Below, piece by piece: positions 1 through 7,269 of a DNA stretch of 64,000 nucleotides. A program made the translations under genes and the position numbers. The stretch covers positions 248,001 through 312,000 of the forward strand of contig NZ_JAFFSX010000010.1 in the NCBI RefSeq assembly GCF_017948485.1, written 5' to 3'. The notes beneath the pieces are model-generated. The model saw only the letters and a program-made list of their open reading frames with translations. It was not told the DNA's origin and did not search any database. This stretch comes from Streptomyces sp. GESEQ-35 (GTDB lineage: Bacteria > Actinomycetota > Actinomycetes > Streptomycetales > Streptomycetaceae). Positions within the stretch are counted from its first letter, which is position 1. The number at the start of each line of letters is the position of its first letter.

Positions 1-1
1 C

Positions 2-382
2 GCCGAAGAGGAGCCCGTCCACCCCGAGGACCCGTCCATCCGCGGCTGCCACCACGTCCACCTGTACGCCCCCGGCTCCTCCGCCCGCCACTCCCGGCAC
101 GCGATGGCCATCCACCCCGGCTGGTTCGACCGCTCACCCTGCGGTACGGGCACCAGCGCGCGCATGGCACAGCTGCACGCGCGCGGCGAACTCCCCCTGA
201 ACACGGAGTTCGTGAACGAGTCCTTCATCGGAACCAGGTTCACCGGACGGCTGCTCGACACCACCGAGGTCGCCGGCCGCCCCGCCGTCCTGCCCAGCTT
301 CACCGGCCGCGCCTGGATCACCGGTACCGCGCAGTATCTGCTCGACCCCACCGACCCGTTCCCGGCCGGATTCGTGCTGTGA
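2..382 (+). CDS. Proline racemase / hydroxyproline epimerase family, C-terminal part (cut by window start)
   Basis: Only the last 126 codons are present; the frame is open to the left edge. The SPCGTGTSA motif carries the second catalytic Cys of the PLP-independent proline racemase superfamily, and downstream NESFIGTRFTGR and the Gly-rich ITGTAQY stretch are typical of its C-terminus. The family includes proline racemase, 4-hydroxyproline 2-epimerase and trans-3-hydroxyproline dehydratase. Members with a Cys here are racemases or epimerases, while dehydratases usually have Ser/Thr at one of the two sites; the first site is outside the window. The FCD regulator just downstream on the same strand fits a hydroxyproline or D-amino-acid catabolic locus. 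Confidence 0.85.
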   Translation, partial: AEEEPVHPEDPSIRGCHHVHLYAPGSSARHSRHAMAIHPGWFDRSPCGTGTSARMAQLHARGELPLNTEFVNESFIGTRFTGRLLDTTEVAGRPAVLPSFTGRAWITGTAQYLLDPTDPFPAGFVL

Positions 383-400
383 GCGGTCGAGGATAGAGTC

Positions 401-460
401 GCGTGACACGTGGCACGTGACATTGCACCAAGCGCGAGCGCATGTGACATTGCACAGCCC
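401..460 (+). promoter_or_regulatory. Direct-repeat operator candidate upstream of the GntR gene
   Basis: The 12-mer GTGACATTGCAC occurs at 417-428 and again at 444-455, 27 bp apart, with a partial copy (GTGACACGTGGCA) starting at 403. The second copy sits in an imperfect dyad, TGTGACATTGCACA. It lies between the racemase stop and the GntR start, so an autoregulatory or operon operator is plausible. No clear -10/-35 pair was identified. Confidence 0.4.
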
Positions 461-523
461 CCACACCCGCGCACAGCCGCCACACCCGCACAGCTGCACC
501 GCTCCACAGCTAGGAGACACCCC

Positions 524-1225
524 ATGGCCGCCCAGCGCACCAGCGCCCCGACCGCCGCCGCTCCCGCTCCCGCCCTGCCCACGCTGGGCGGCAAGAAGAG
601 CAGCTACCGCGAGCGGGTCGCCGACGCGTTGCGGGCCGCGCTGATCGCCGGTGAACTGCGCCCCGGCGAGGTGTACTCCGCGCCCATGCTCGCCGCCCGC
701 TTCGGCGTTTCGGCGACCCCTGTGCGTGAGGCGATGCTGGACCTCGCCAAGGAGGGCCTGGTCGACACCGTCCCCAACAAGGGATTCCGGGTCACCGCGG
801 TCTCCGAGAAACAGCTCGACGAGTACACCCACATTCGCGCGCTCATCGAGATCCCCACCGTCGTGGATCTGGCCAGGACCGCCGACCCGGTCTCGCTGGA
901 GGCGCTGCGCCCGGCCGCCCGGGAGATCGTCAGCGCCGCGGCCGCCGGGGACCTCATCGCCTATGTCGAGGCGGACACCCGCTTCCACCTGGGCCTGCTG
1001 GCCCTCGCGGGCAACGCCCATCTCGTCGATGTCGTCGGCGACCTGCGCAAGCGCTCCCGGCTCTACGGGCTGACCGCCCTGCTCGAGGCGGGCCGTCTGC
1101 TGTCGTCCGCGCAGGAGCACCTCGAACTCCTCGATGCCCTGCTGGCCCGCGACGAGGATGCCGTGGCCGAAGTCATGACCCGTCACCTGGGCCATGTCCG
1201 CGGCCTGTGGGCAGCACACGAGTAA
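524..1225 (+). CDS. GntR-family regulator with FCD ligand-binding domain
   Basis: 233 aa. An N-terminal winged HTH (about residues 25-90: ERVADALRAALIAGELRPGE, then SATPVREAMLDLAKEGLV) is followed by an all-helical FCD domain in which D, H and E residues (for example in ADTRFHLGLL and QEHLELLDAL) form the usual metal/carboxylate pocket. FCD regulators typically sense small organic acids or amino-acid breakdown products. The ATG at 524 was chosen because TAGGAGA lies just upstream; a GTG at 410 would add an Ala/Pro/His-rich leader that covers the direct repeats. The adjacent racemase-family gene suggests control of hydroxyproline/proline catabolism (inference). Confidence 0.85.
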   Translation: MAAQRTSAPTAAAPAPALPTLGGKKSSYRERVADALRAALIAGELRPGEVYSAPMLAARFGVSATPVREAMLDLAKEGLVDTVPNKGFRVTAVSEKQLDEYTHIRALIEIPTVVDLARTADPVSLEALRPAAREIVSAAAAGDLIAYVEADTRFHLGLLALAGNAHLVDVVGDLRKRSRLYGLTALLEAGRLLSSAQEHLELLDALLARDEDAVAEVMTRHLGHVRGLWAAHE

Positions 1226-1253
1226 CCGTCGAAACCATTTCGACGCAAGCCGT

Positions 1254-1281
1254 TTGCATTTCTTGCGCTATTCTTGCGCGC
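1254..1281 (+). promoter_or_regulatory. Tandem TTCTTGCGC elements before the LacI gene
   Basis: TTCTTGCGC occurs at 1260-1268 and 1271-1279, an 11-bp period (one helical turn), directly before the ATG at 1282. No Shine-Dalgarno sequence is visible, so the message may be leaderless or nearly so. Related words recur before the transporter operon (2310-2329). LacI autoregulation is an inference. Confidence 0.4.
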
Positions 1282-2280
1282 ATGACGCGACGACTTGCCG
1301 AGGTGGCGAAGAAGGTCGGGGTCAGCGAGGCCACGGTCAGCCGGGTGCTCAACGGCAAGCCCGGAGTCTCCGAGGGGACCCGGCAGGCGGTGCTGTCCGC
1401 CCTGGACGTGCTCGGCTACGAGCGGCCCACACAGCTGCGCGGTGAACGCGCGCGGCTGGTGGGCCTGGTGCTGCCCGAGCTCCAGAACCCGATCTTCCCG
1501 GCGTTCGCCGAGGTGATCGGCGGAGCGCTCGCCCAGCTCGGTCTGACCCCGGTGCTGTGCACGCAGACCAAGGGCGGTGTCTCCGAGGCCGACTATGTGG
1601 CGCTGCTGCTGCAACAGCAGGTCTCCGGCGTCGTCTTCGCCGGCGGGCTGTACGCCCAGGCCGATGCGCCGCACGAGCACTACCGGCTGCTCGCCGAGCG
1701 CAACATCCCGGTCGTCCTGCTCAACGCGGCGATCGAGCACCTCGGTTTCCCGGGCGTCTCCTGCGACGACGCCGTCGCCGTGGAGCAGGCCTGGCGGCAT
1801 CTCGCCTCGCTCGGCCACGAACGCATCGGGCTGGTGCTCGGCCCCGCCGACCACATGCCGTCGGCCCGCAAGCTGGCCGCGGCGCGGGCGTTCGCCGGTG
1901 ACGTGCCGGACGAGTTCGTCGCCCGCGCCATCTTCTCGATCGAGGGCGGCCATGCGGCCGCCTCCCGGCTGATCGACCGGGGCGTCACGGGCATCATCTG
2001 CGCCAGCGACCCGCTCGCGCTGGGTGCGGTAAGGGCGGCTCGCCGCAAGGGACTCGGCGTCCCGGCACAGATCTCCGTCGTCGGTTACGACGACTCCGCG
2101 TTCATGAACTGCACCGAGCCGCCGCTGACCACCGTCCGCCAGCCCATCGAGGCGATGGGCAGGGCGGCGGTGGAGCTGCTGAACGCGCAGGTCGGCGGGG
2201 CGGCCGTACCGGCGGAAGAGCTGCTGTTCGAGCCCGAGCTGGTGGTACGGGGGTCGACGGCGCAGGCGCCTCGCAGCTGA
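1282..2280 (+). CDS. LacI-family transcriptional regulator of the alpha-glucan locus
   Basis: 332 aa. The N-terminal LacI HTH (RRLAEVAKKVGVSEATVSR, then VLNGKPGVSEGTRQAV) is followed by a periplasmic-binding-protein-like sensor domain (GLVLPELQNPIFPAFAEVIG; late VVGYDDSAFMNCTEPPLTTV). ATG 1282 gives the canonical LacI N-terminus; the frame is open further upstream but that part is not protein-like. The gene immediately precedes a CUT1 transporter, a GH13 glucosidase and a GH87 glucanase on the same strand, so it is probably their sugar-responsive repressor. The inducer cannot be read from sequence; a nigero- or malto-type oligosaccharide is the best guess. Confidence 0.9.
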   Translation: MTRRLAEVAKKVGVSEATVSRVLNGKPGVSEGTRQAVLSALDVLGYERPTQLRGERARLVGLVLPELQNPIFPAFAEVIGGALAQLGLTPVLCTQTKGGVSEADYVALLLQQQVSGVVFAGGLYAQADAPHEHYRLLAERNIPVVLLNAAIEHLGFPGVSCDDAVAVEQAWRHLASLGHERIGLVLGPADHMPSARKLAAARAFAGDVPDEFVARAIFSIEGGHAAASRLIDRGVTGIICASDPLALGAVRAARRKGLGVPAQISVVGYDDSAFMNCTEPPLTTVRQPIEAMGRAAVELLNAQVGGAAVPAEELLFEPELVVRGSTAQAPRS

Positions 2281-2309
2281 TCTTCATCCTGCTGTCGAAT
2301 AATTACAGA

Positions 2310-2329
2310 TTCTGCGCGGCATCTTGCGG
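2310..2329 (+). promoter_or_regulatory. Candidate LacI operator before the transporter operon
   Basis: TTCTGCGC (2310-2317) and ATCTTGCGG (2321-2329) resemble the tandem TTCTTGCGC pair upstream of the lacI gene and have the same 11-bp phasing. They lie about 105 bp before the binding-protein start. Assignment to the LacI protein is inference. Confidence 0.35.
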
Positions 2330-2432
2330 ACGGATGTCGCCGGTGCTTGAGTGTGCGACGCCAGGCACGGTGGCGTGCGCTCGTGAGCCGCTGCCGTGGG
2401 CCTTCCTTGCTCCTGTCCAGAGGGGTCCACCG

Positions 2433-3785
2433 ATGAGAAGCACCGGGTTCCGCCGTACGTTCGTCGCGCTCAGCGTCTGTTCCCTCGCTCTCACCGCCTG
2501 TGGGTCGAACGACGACTCCGCAGACGATTCAGAGGGCGGCAAGACAAGCATCACGGTCAACTGCATGCCGCCCAAGAGCGCCAAGGTCGACCGGCAGTTC
2601 TTCGAGCAGGACGTCGCCTCCTTCGAGAAGGCCAACCCGGACATCGACGTCACCGCGCACGACGCGTTCCCCTGCCAGGACCCCAAGACGTTCGACGCCA
2701 AGCTCGCCGGCGGGCAGATGGAGGACGTCTTCTACACGTACTTCACCGATGCCAAGCACGTCGTGGACATCAACCAGGCGGCCGATCTCACGCCGTACGT
2801 CAAGGAGTTGAAGAGCTACGACACCATCCAGCAGCAGCTGCGTGACATCTACACCGTCGACGGCAAGATCTACGGCATCCCGCGCACCGGCTACTCGATG
2901 GGCCTGATCTACAACAAGAAGCTCTTCGAGGAGGCAGGGCTCGACCCGAACCGGCCGCCCGCCACCTGGGAGGAACTCCGCGCCGCCGCCAAGAAGATCG
3001 CCGGGCTCGGCAACGGCACCGTCGGCTACGCCGACTACAGCGCCCAGAACCAGGGCGGCTGGCACTTCACGGCCGAGATGTACTCCCAGGGCGGCGACGT
3101 CGTCAGCGCCGACGGCAAGAAGGCGACGATCGACACACCACAGGGCCGGGCCGTCCTGAAGAACCTGCACGACATGCGCTGGACCGACAACTCGATGGGC
3201 AGCAAGCAGCTCCTGGTCATCAACGACGCCCAGCAGATGATGGGTTCCGGGAAGCTCGGCATGTATCTCTCCGCGCCCGACAACATCCCGATCCTGGTCA
3301 AGGAGAAGGGCGGCAACTACAAGGACCTCGCCCTCGCGCCCATGCCCGGCGGCGAAGGCACGCTCATCGGCGGCGACGGCTACATGTTCAACAAGAAGGC
3401 GAGCCCCGATGAGATCAGGGCGGGTCTGAAGTGGCTCGACAGCATGTTCCTCACGCCCGGAGACGGCTTCCTCGGCGACTACGCCCGCGCGAAGAAGGCC
3501 GAGGCGCCGGTGGGGCTGCCCGAGCCCCGGCTGTTCACCGGCGCCGCCGACGCCAAGGACCAGGAGGTCAAGAAGGCCAACGCCAACGTCCCGGTCGAGA
3601 ACTACCAGGCCTTCCTGGACGGCAACCAGAGTCTCGACATGAAGATCGAGCCGCCGAACGCCCAGCAGATCTACTCCGTCCTCGACGGAGCCGTCTCCGC
3701 CGTCCTCACCAAGAAGGACGCCGACATCGACCAGCTCCTCCAGGACGCCTCCGGCAAGATCGACAGCATCCTGGCCCGGGGCTGA
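2433..3785 (+). CDS. Sugar ABC transporter substrate-binding lipoprotein (family 1)
   Basis: 450 aa. The signal peptide ends in a lipobox (LALTAC-GSNDD), so the mature protein is anchored on the outer face of the membrane. The body is a family-1 solute-binding protein (SBP_bac_1): a hinge region rich in Trp/Tyr (GYSMGLIYNKKLFEEAGLDP, then PPATWEELRAAAKKIAG) and a late GDGYMFNKKA segment. ATG 2433, preceded by AGAGGGG, gives a proper signal peptide; the open frame reaches further upstream but lacks one. It is followed after 3 bp by two permeases. Expected role: capture of alpha-gluco-oligosaccharides released outside the cell by the GH87 enzyme (inferred from context). Confidence 0.92.
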   Translation: MRSTGFRRTFVALSVCSLALTACGSNDDSADDSEGGKTSITVNCMPPKSAKVDRQFFEQDVASFEKANPDIDVTAHDAFPCQDPKTFDAKLAGGQMEDVFYTYFTDAKHVVDINQAADLTPYVKELKSYDTIQQQLRDIYTVDGKIYGIPRTGYSMGLIYNKKLFEEAGLDPNRPPATWEELRAAAKKIAGLGNGTVGYADYSAQNQGGWHFTAEMYSQGGDVVSADGKKATIDTPQGRAVLKNLHDMRWTDNSMGSKQLLVINDAQQMMGSGKLGMYLSAPDNIPILVKEKGGNYKDLALAPMPGGEGTLIGGDGYMFNKKASPDEIRAGLKWLDSMFLTPGDGFLGDYARAKKAEAPVGLPEPRLFTGAADAKDQEVKKANANVPVENYQAFLDGNQSLDMKIEPPNAQQIYSVLDGAVSAVLTKKDADIDQLLQDASGKIDSILARG

Positions 3786-3788
3786 CCG

Positions 3789-4745
3789 ATGACGAAGACC
3801 ACCGCGCGACCCGTCGAGGCGATCACGGTGCGCCCGGTGCAGGCGACGCCTCCGGCAGGGGACCGGAGGCGACGCCGCCTCACCGACCAGGCTCGCGCCT
3901 ACGCCTTCCTCCTCGGCGGCCTCATCTGCTTCGCCCTGTTCTCCTGGTATCCGGCGATCCGCGCGGTCATCATCGCCTTCCAGAAGTACACGCCGGGCTC
4001 GGATCCCGAGTGGGTCGGCACCGACAACTTCACCCGGGTCTTCGACGACCCCGAGTTCACGGCGGCCTGGCGCAACACCCTCACCTTCACCGTGCTCGCC
4101 CTGCTCATCGGCTTCGCGATCCCCTTCGTCCTAGCCCTCGTCCTCAACGAACTCCGGCACGCGAAGGCCTTCTTCAGAGTCGTGGTCTATCTGCCGGTGA
4201 TGATCCCGCCGGTGGTCACCGCCCTGCTGTGGAAGTGGTTCTACGATCCCGGAGCCGGCCTCGCCAACGAGGCGCTGCGCTTTCTGCACCTGCCCACCTC
4301 GAACTGGTCCAACGGCGCCGACACCGCACTGATCTCCCTGGTGATCGTGGCGACCTGGGCCAACATGGGCGGCACCGTCCTGATCTACCTGGCCGCCCTC
4401 CAGTCCATCCCCGGCGAGCTGTACGAGGCGGCCGAACTGGACGGTGCGAACCTGCTCCAGCGCATCCGCCATGTGACGATCCCCCAGACCCGGTTCGTCA
4501 TCCTCATGCTGATGCTCCTTCAGATCATCGCCACGATGCAGGTGTTCACCGAACCGTTCGTCATCACGGGGGGCGGCCCGGAGAACGCCACGGTCACCGT
4601 GCTCTACCTGATCTACAAGTACGCCTTCCTCTACAACGACTTCGGCGGCGCCTGCGCGCTCAGCGTGATGCTGCTGGTGTTCCTCGGCATCTTCTCCGCC
4701 GTCTATCTGCGGCTCACCCGTAGCGAAGGGGAGGACACCGCATGA
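3789..4745 (+). CDS. Sugar ABC transporter permease, MalF/UgpA type
   Basis: 318 aa with six predicted membrane helices after an N-terminal basic stretch (DRRRRRLTDQ). The EAA loop, which contacts the ATPase, is visible as ELYEAAELDGANLLQRIRHV. It starts 3 bp after the binding protein and its stop overlaps the next start (ATGA, 4742-4745), so the two permeases are translationally coupled. No ATPase gene is in the operon. CUT1 systems in Streptomyces commonly share the multiple-sugar ATPase MsiK encoded elsewhere, which probably energises this one. Confidence 0.92.
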   Translation: MTKTTARPVEAITVRPVQATPPAGDRRRRRLTDQARAYAFLLGGLICFALFSWYPAIRAVIIAFQKYTPGSDPEWVGTDNFTRVFDDPEFTAAWRNTLTFTVLALLIGFAIPFVLALVLNELRHAKAFFRVVVYLPVMIPPVVTALLWKWFYDPGAGLANEALRFLHLPTSNWSNGADTALISLVIVATWANMGGTVLIYLAALQSIPGELYEAAELDGANLLQRIRHVTIPQTRFVILMLMLLQIIATMQVFTEPFVITGGGPENATVTVLYLIYKYAFLYNDFGGACALSVMLLVFLGIFSAVYLRLTRSEGEDTA

Positions 4746-5602
4746 GCACCCGGACCCTCGTCTCCCCGGCCGCGCTGGCCCGGCCGCGCGGCAGGGCGAC
4801 GTACTGGACCGTCTTCACCGCGATCGTGCTGCTCTTCGCGCTGGCCTTCCTCTTCCCGGTCTACTGGATGGCGACCGGCGCGATGAAGTCGCCGGACGAG
4901 GTGACCCGGACCCCGCCCACGATCGTCCCGGAGGAGTGGCACCTCAGCGGCTACACCGACGCCTGGGATCTGATGCAGCTGCCGACCCACCTGTGGAACA
5001 CGGTGGTCCAGGCGGCCGGCGCCTGGCTGTTCCAGCTGGTCCTGTGCACGGCCGCCGCCTACGCGCTGTCCAGGCTGAGGCCGGTCTTCGGCAAGGTGAT
5101 CCTCGGCGGCATCCTCGCCACGCTCATGGTCCCGGCGCAGGCGCTGGTCGTGCCGAAGTACCTGACCGTGGCCGACCTGGGCCTGCTCAACGACCCCCTG
5201 GCCATCTGGCTCCCGGCGGCCGCCAACGCCTTCAACCTCTACCTCCTCAAGCGGTTCTTCGACCAGATCCCGCGCGACGTACTGGAGGCCGCCGAGATCG
5301 ACGGCGCCGGAAAGCTGCGCATCCTGTGGTCGATCGTGCTGCCCATGTCCCGACCTGTGCTCGGAGTCGTGTCGATCTTCGCGCTGGTCGCGGTCTGGCA
5401 GGACTTCCTGTGGCCGCTGATGGTCTTCTCCGACACCGACAAACAGCCGATCAGCGTGGCACTCGTCCAGCTGTCGCAGAACATCCAGCTGACCGTGCTC
5501 ATCGCCGCGATGGTGATCGCCAGCATCCCCATGGTCGCGATGTTCCTGATCTTCCAGCGGCACATCATCGCCGGGATCAGCGCGGGCAGCACGAAGGGCT
5601 GA
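4742..5602 (+). CDS. Sugar ABC transporter permease, MalG/UgpE type
   Basis: 286 aa with six predicted membrane helices. The EAA loop reads DVLEAAEIDGAGKLRILWSI, typical of the MalG-type partner. It forms the membrane channel as a heterodimer with the preceding MalF-type protein. The start overlaps the upstream stop by 4 bp; the GH13 gene follows after 33 bp. No ATP-binding subunit is encoded nearby. Confidence 0.92.
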   Translation: MSTRTLVSPAALARPRGRATYWTVFTAIVLLFALAFLFPVYWMATGAMKSPDEVTRTPPTIVPEEWHLSGYTDAWDLMQLPTHLWNTVVQAAGAWLFQLVLCTAAAYALSRLRPVFGKVILGGILATLMVPAQALVVPKYLTVADLGLLNDPLAIWLPAAANAFNLYLLKRFFDQIPRDVLEAAEIDGAGKLRILWSIVLPMSRPVLGVVSIFALVAVWQDFLWPLMVFSDTDKQPISVALVQLSQNIQLTVLIAAMVIASIPMVAMFLIFQRHIIAGISAGSTKG

Positions 5603-5635
5603 CGCCGCCCTCTCCGACACAGAAAGGCAGGCACA

Positions 5636-7237
5636 GTGGTACAGCCCACGCATGCCCTCATGCAGACCGACTGGTGGCGCTCCGCCGTCATCTACCAGGT
5701 GTACGTCCGCAGCTTCGCGGACGGCGACGGCGACGGCACCGGCGATCTCGCCGGCGTCCGGGCCCGGCTGCCGTATCTCGCCGAACTCGGCGTGGACGCC
5801 CTCTGGTTCAACCCCTGGTATCTGTCACCGATGAAGGACGGCGGCTACGACGTCGCCGACTACCGCGCGATCGACCCGGCGTTCGGCACCCTCGCCGAGG
5901 CGGAGAAGCTGATCGCCGAGGCGCGGGAGCTCGGCATCCGCACCATCGTCGACATCGTGCCGAACCATGTCTCGGACCAGCACCCGTGGTTCCGGGCGGC
6001 ACTCGCGGCCGGCCCCGGCAGCCCCGAGCGCGAGCTGTTCCACTTCCGTCCGGGACGCGGCTCGCACGGCGAACTCCCGCCCAACGACTGGCCGTCCCAG
6101 TTCGTCGGCTCCGCCGAGCCCGTCTGGACCCGCCTGCCCGACGGCGACTGGTACCTGCACCTGTTCACCCCCGAACAGCCCGACCTCAACTGGGCCCACC
6201 CCGCGGTCCGCCGGGAGCACGAGGACATCCTGCGCTTCTGGTTCGAGCGTGGTGTCGCGGGCGTCCGCATCGACTCGGCCGCCCTGCTCGCCAAGGACCC
6301 GGAGCTGCCCGACTTCGTCGCGGGCCGTGACCCGAACCCCTTCGTCGACCGCGACGAACTCCACGACATCTACCGCTCCTGGCGGGCCGTGGCCGACGAG
6401 TACGGCGGCATCTTCGTCGGCGAGGTCTGGCTCCCCGACACCGAACGCTTCGCCCGCTACCTCCGCCCCGACGAGCTGCACACCGCCTTCAACTTCTCCT
6501 TCCTGTCCTGCCCTTGGGACGCGCGCAGGCTGCGTACGTCGATCGACGACACGCTCACCGAGCACGCTCCGATCGGCGCCCCCGCCACCTGGGTGCTCTG
6601 CAACCACGACGTCACCCGCACGGTCACGCGGTACGGCCGCGACGACACAGGCTTCGACTTCGCCGCCAAGGCCTTCGGCACCCCGACCGACCTGGCCCTG
6701 GGCACCCGCAGGGCCCGAGCCGCCGCCCTGCTCTCGCTCGCCCTGCCCGGCGCCGTCTACGTCTACCAGGGCGAGGAACTCGGCCTGCCCGAGGCCGACA
6801 TCCCCCTGGACCGTATCGAGGACCCGATGCACTTCCGCTCCGGCGGCCTCGACCCCGGCCGCGACGGCTGCCGGGTGCCGTTGCCGTGGACCCCGGATGC
6901 GCCGTACGCCGGCTTCGGTGGCGAGCCGTGGCTGCCGCAGCCCGCCGACTGGCCGTCGTACGCGGCCGACCGCCAGGCCGCGGACCCGGACTCGATGCTC
7001 CACCTCTATCGCCGGGCGATCCGCGGCAGGCCCGTCTTCGGCGACGGCCCCCTCAGCTGGCTGCCCGCTCCCGAAGGTGTCCTCGCCTTCACTCGGGCCG
7101 AGGGCGTGCTGTGTGTGGTGAACCTGGCCGACTCGCCGTACGACCTGCCCGGCCACACCGAACTCCTCCTCAGCAGTGGTCCGTTGGACACCGAAGGGAG
7201 GCTGCCGAAGGACACCGCGGTCTGGCTGCGCGCCTGA
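5636..7237 (+). CDS. GH13 alpha-glucosidase / oligo-glucosidase (cytoplasmic)
   Basis: 533 aa, no signal peptide. All four GH13 conserved regions are present: DIVPNH (about 106-111), GVRIDSA with nucleophile Asp213, GEVW with acid/base Glu263, and CNHDV with Asp325. The N-terminus (WWRSAVIYQVYVRSFADGDG) is that of the exo-acting alpha-glucosidase / oligo-1,6-glucosidase / trehalose-6-P hydrolase group, consistent with intracellular hydrolysis of imported oligosaccharides. The GTG at 5636 has AGAAAGGCAGG upstream. Linkage specificity cannot be decided from sequence. Given the neighbouring GH87 gene, activity on alpha-1,3/alpha-1,4 (nigerose/maltose) products is the most economical guess. Confidence 0.9.
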   Translation: MVQPTHALMQTDWWRSAVIYQVYVRSFADGDGDGTGDLAGVRARLPYLAELGVDALWFNPWYLSPMKDGGYDVADYRAIDPAFGTLAEAEKLIAEARELGIRTIVDIVPNHVSDQHPWFRAALAAGPGSPERELFHFRPGRGSHGELPPNDWPSQFVGSAEPVWTRLPDGDWYLHLFTPEQPDLNWAHPAVRREHEDILRFWFERGVAGVRIDSAALLAKDPELPDFVAGRDPNPFVDRDELHDIYRSWRAVADEYGGIFVGEVWLPDTERFARYLRPDELHTAFNFSFLSCPWDARRLRTSIDDTLTEHAPIGAPATWVLCNHDVTRTVTRYGRDDTGFDFAAKAFGTPTDLALGTRRARAAALLSLALPGAVYVYQGEELGLPEADIPLDRIEDPMHFRSGGLDPGRDGCRVPLPWTPDAPYAGFGGEPWLPQPADWPSYAADRQAADPDSMLHLYRRAIRGRPVFGDGPLSWLPAPEGVLAFTRAEGVLCVVNLADSPYDLPGHTELLLSSGPLDTEGRLPKDTAVWLRA

Positions 7238-7269
7238 GACCGCGCCCCCCACCCCGAAGGGATCAGCAC

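Noticed and set aside
4703..5653. Minus-strand frame of about 316 codons opposite the MalG-type permease
   Set aside because: Composition is antisense-like (Asp/Arg/His/Gln-rich); the plus-strand permease has the EAA loop and hydrophobic helices.
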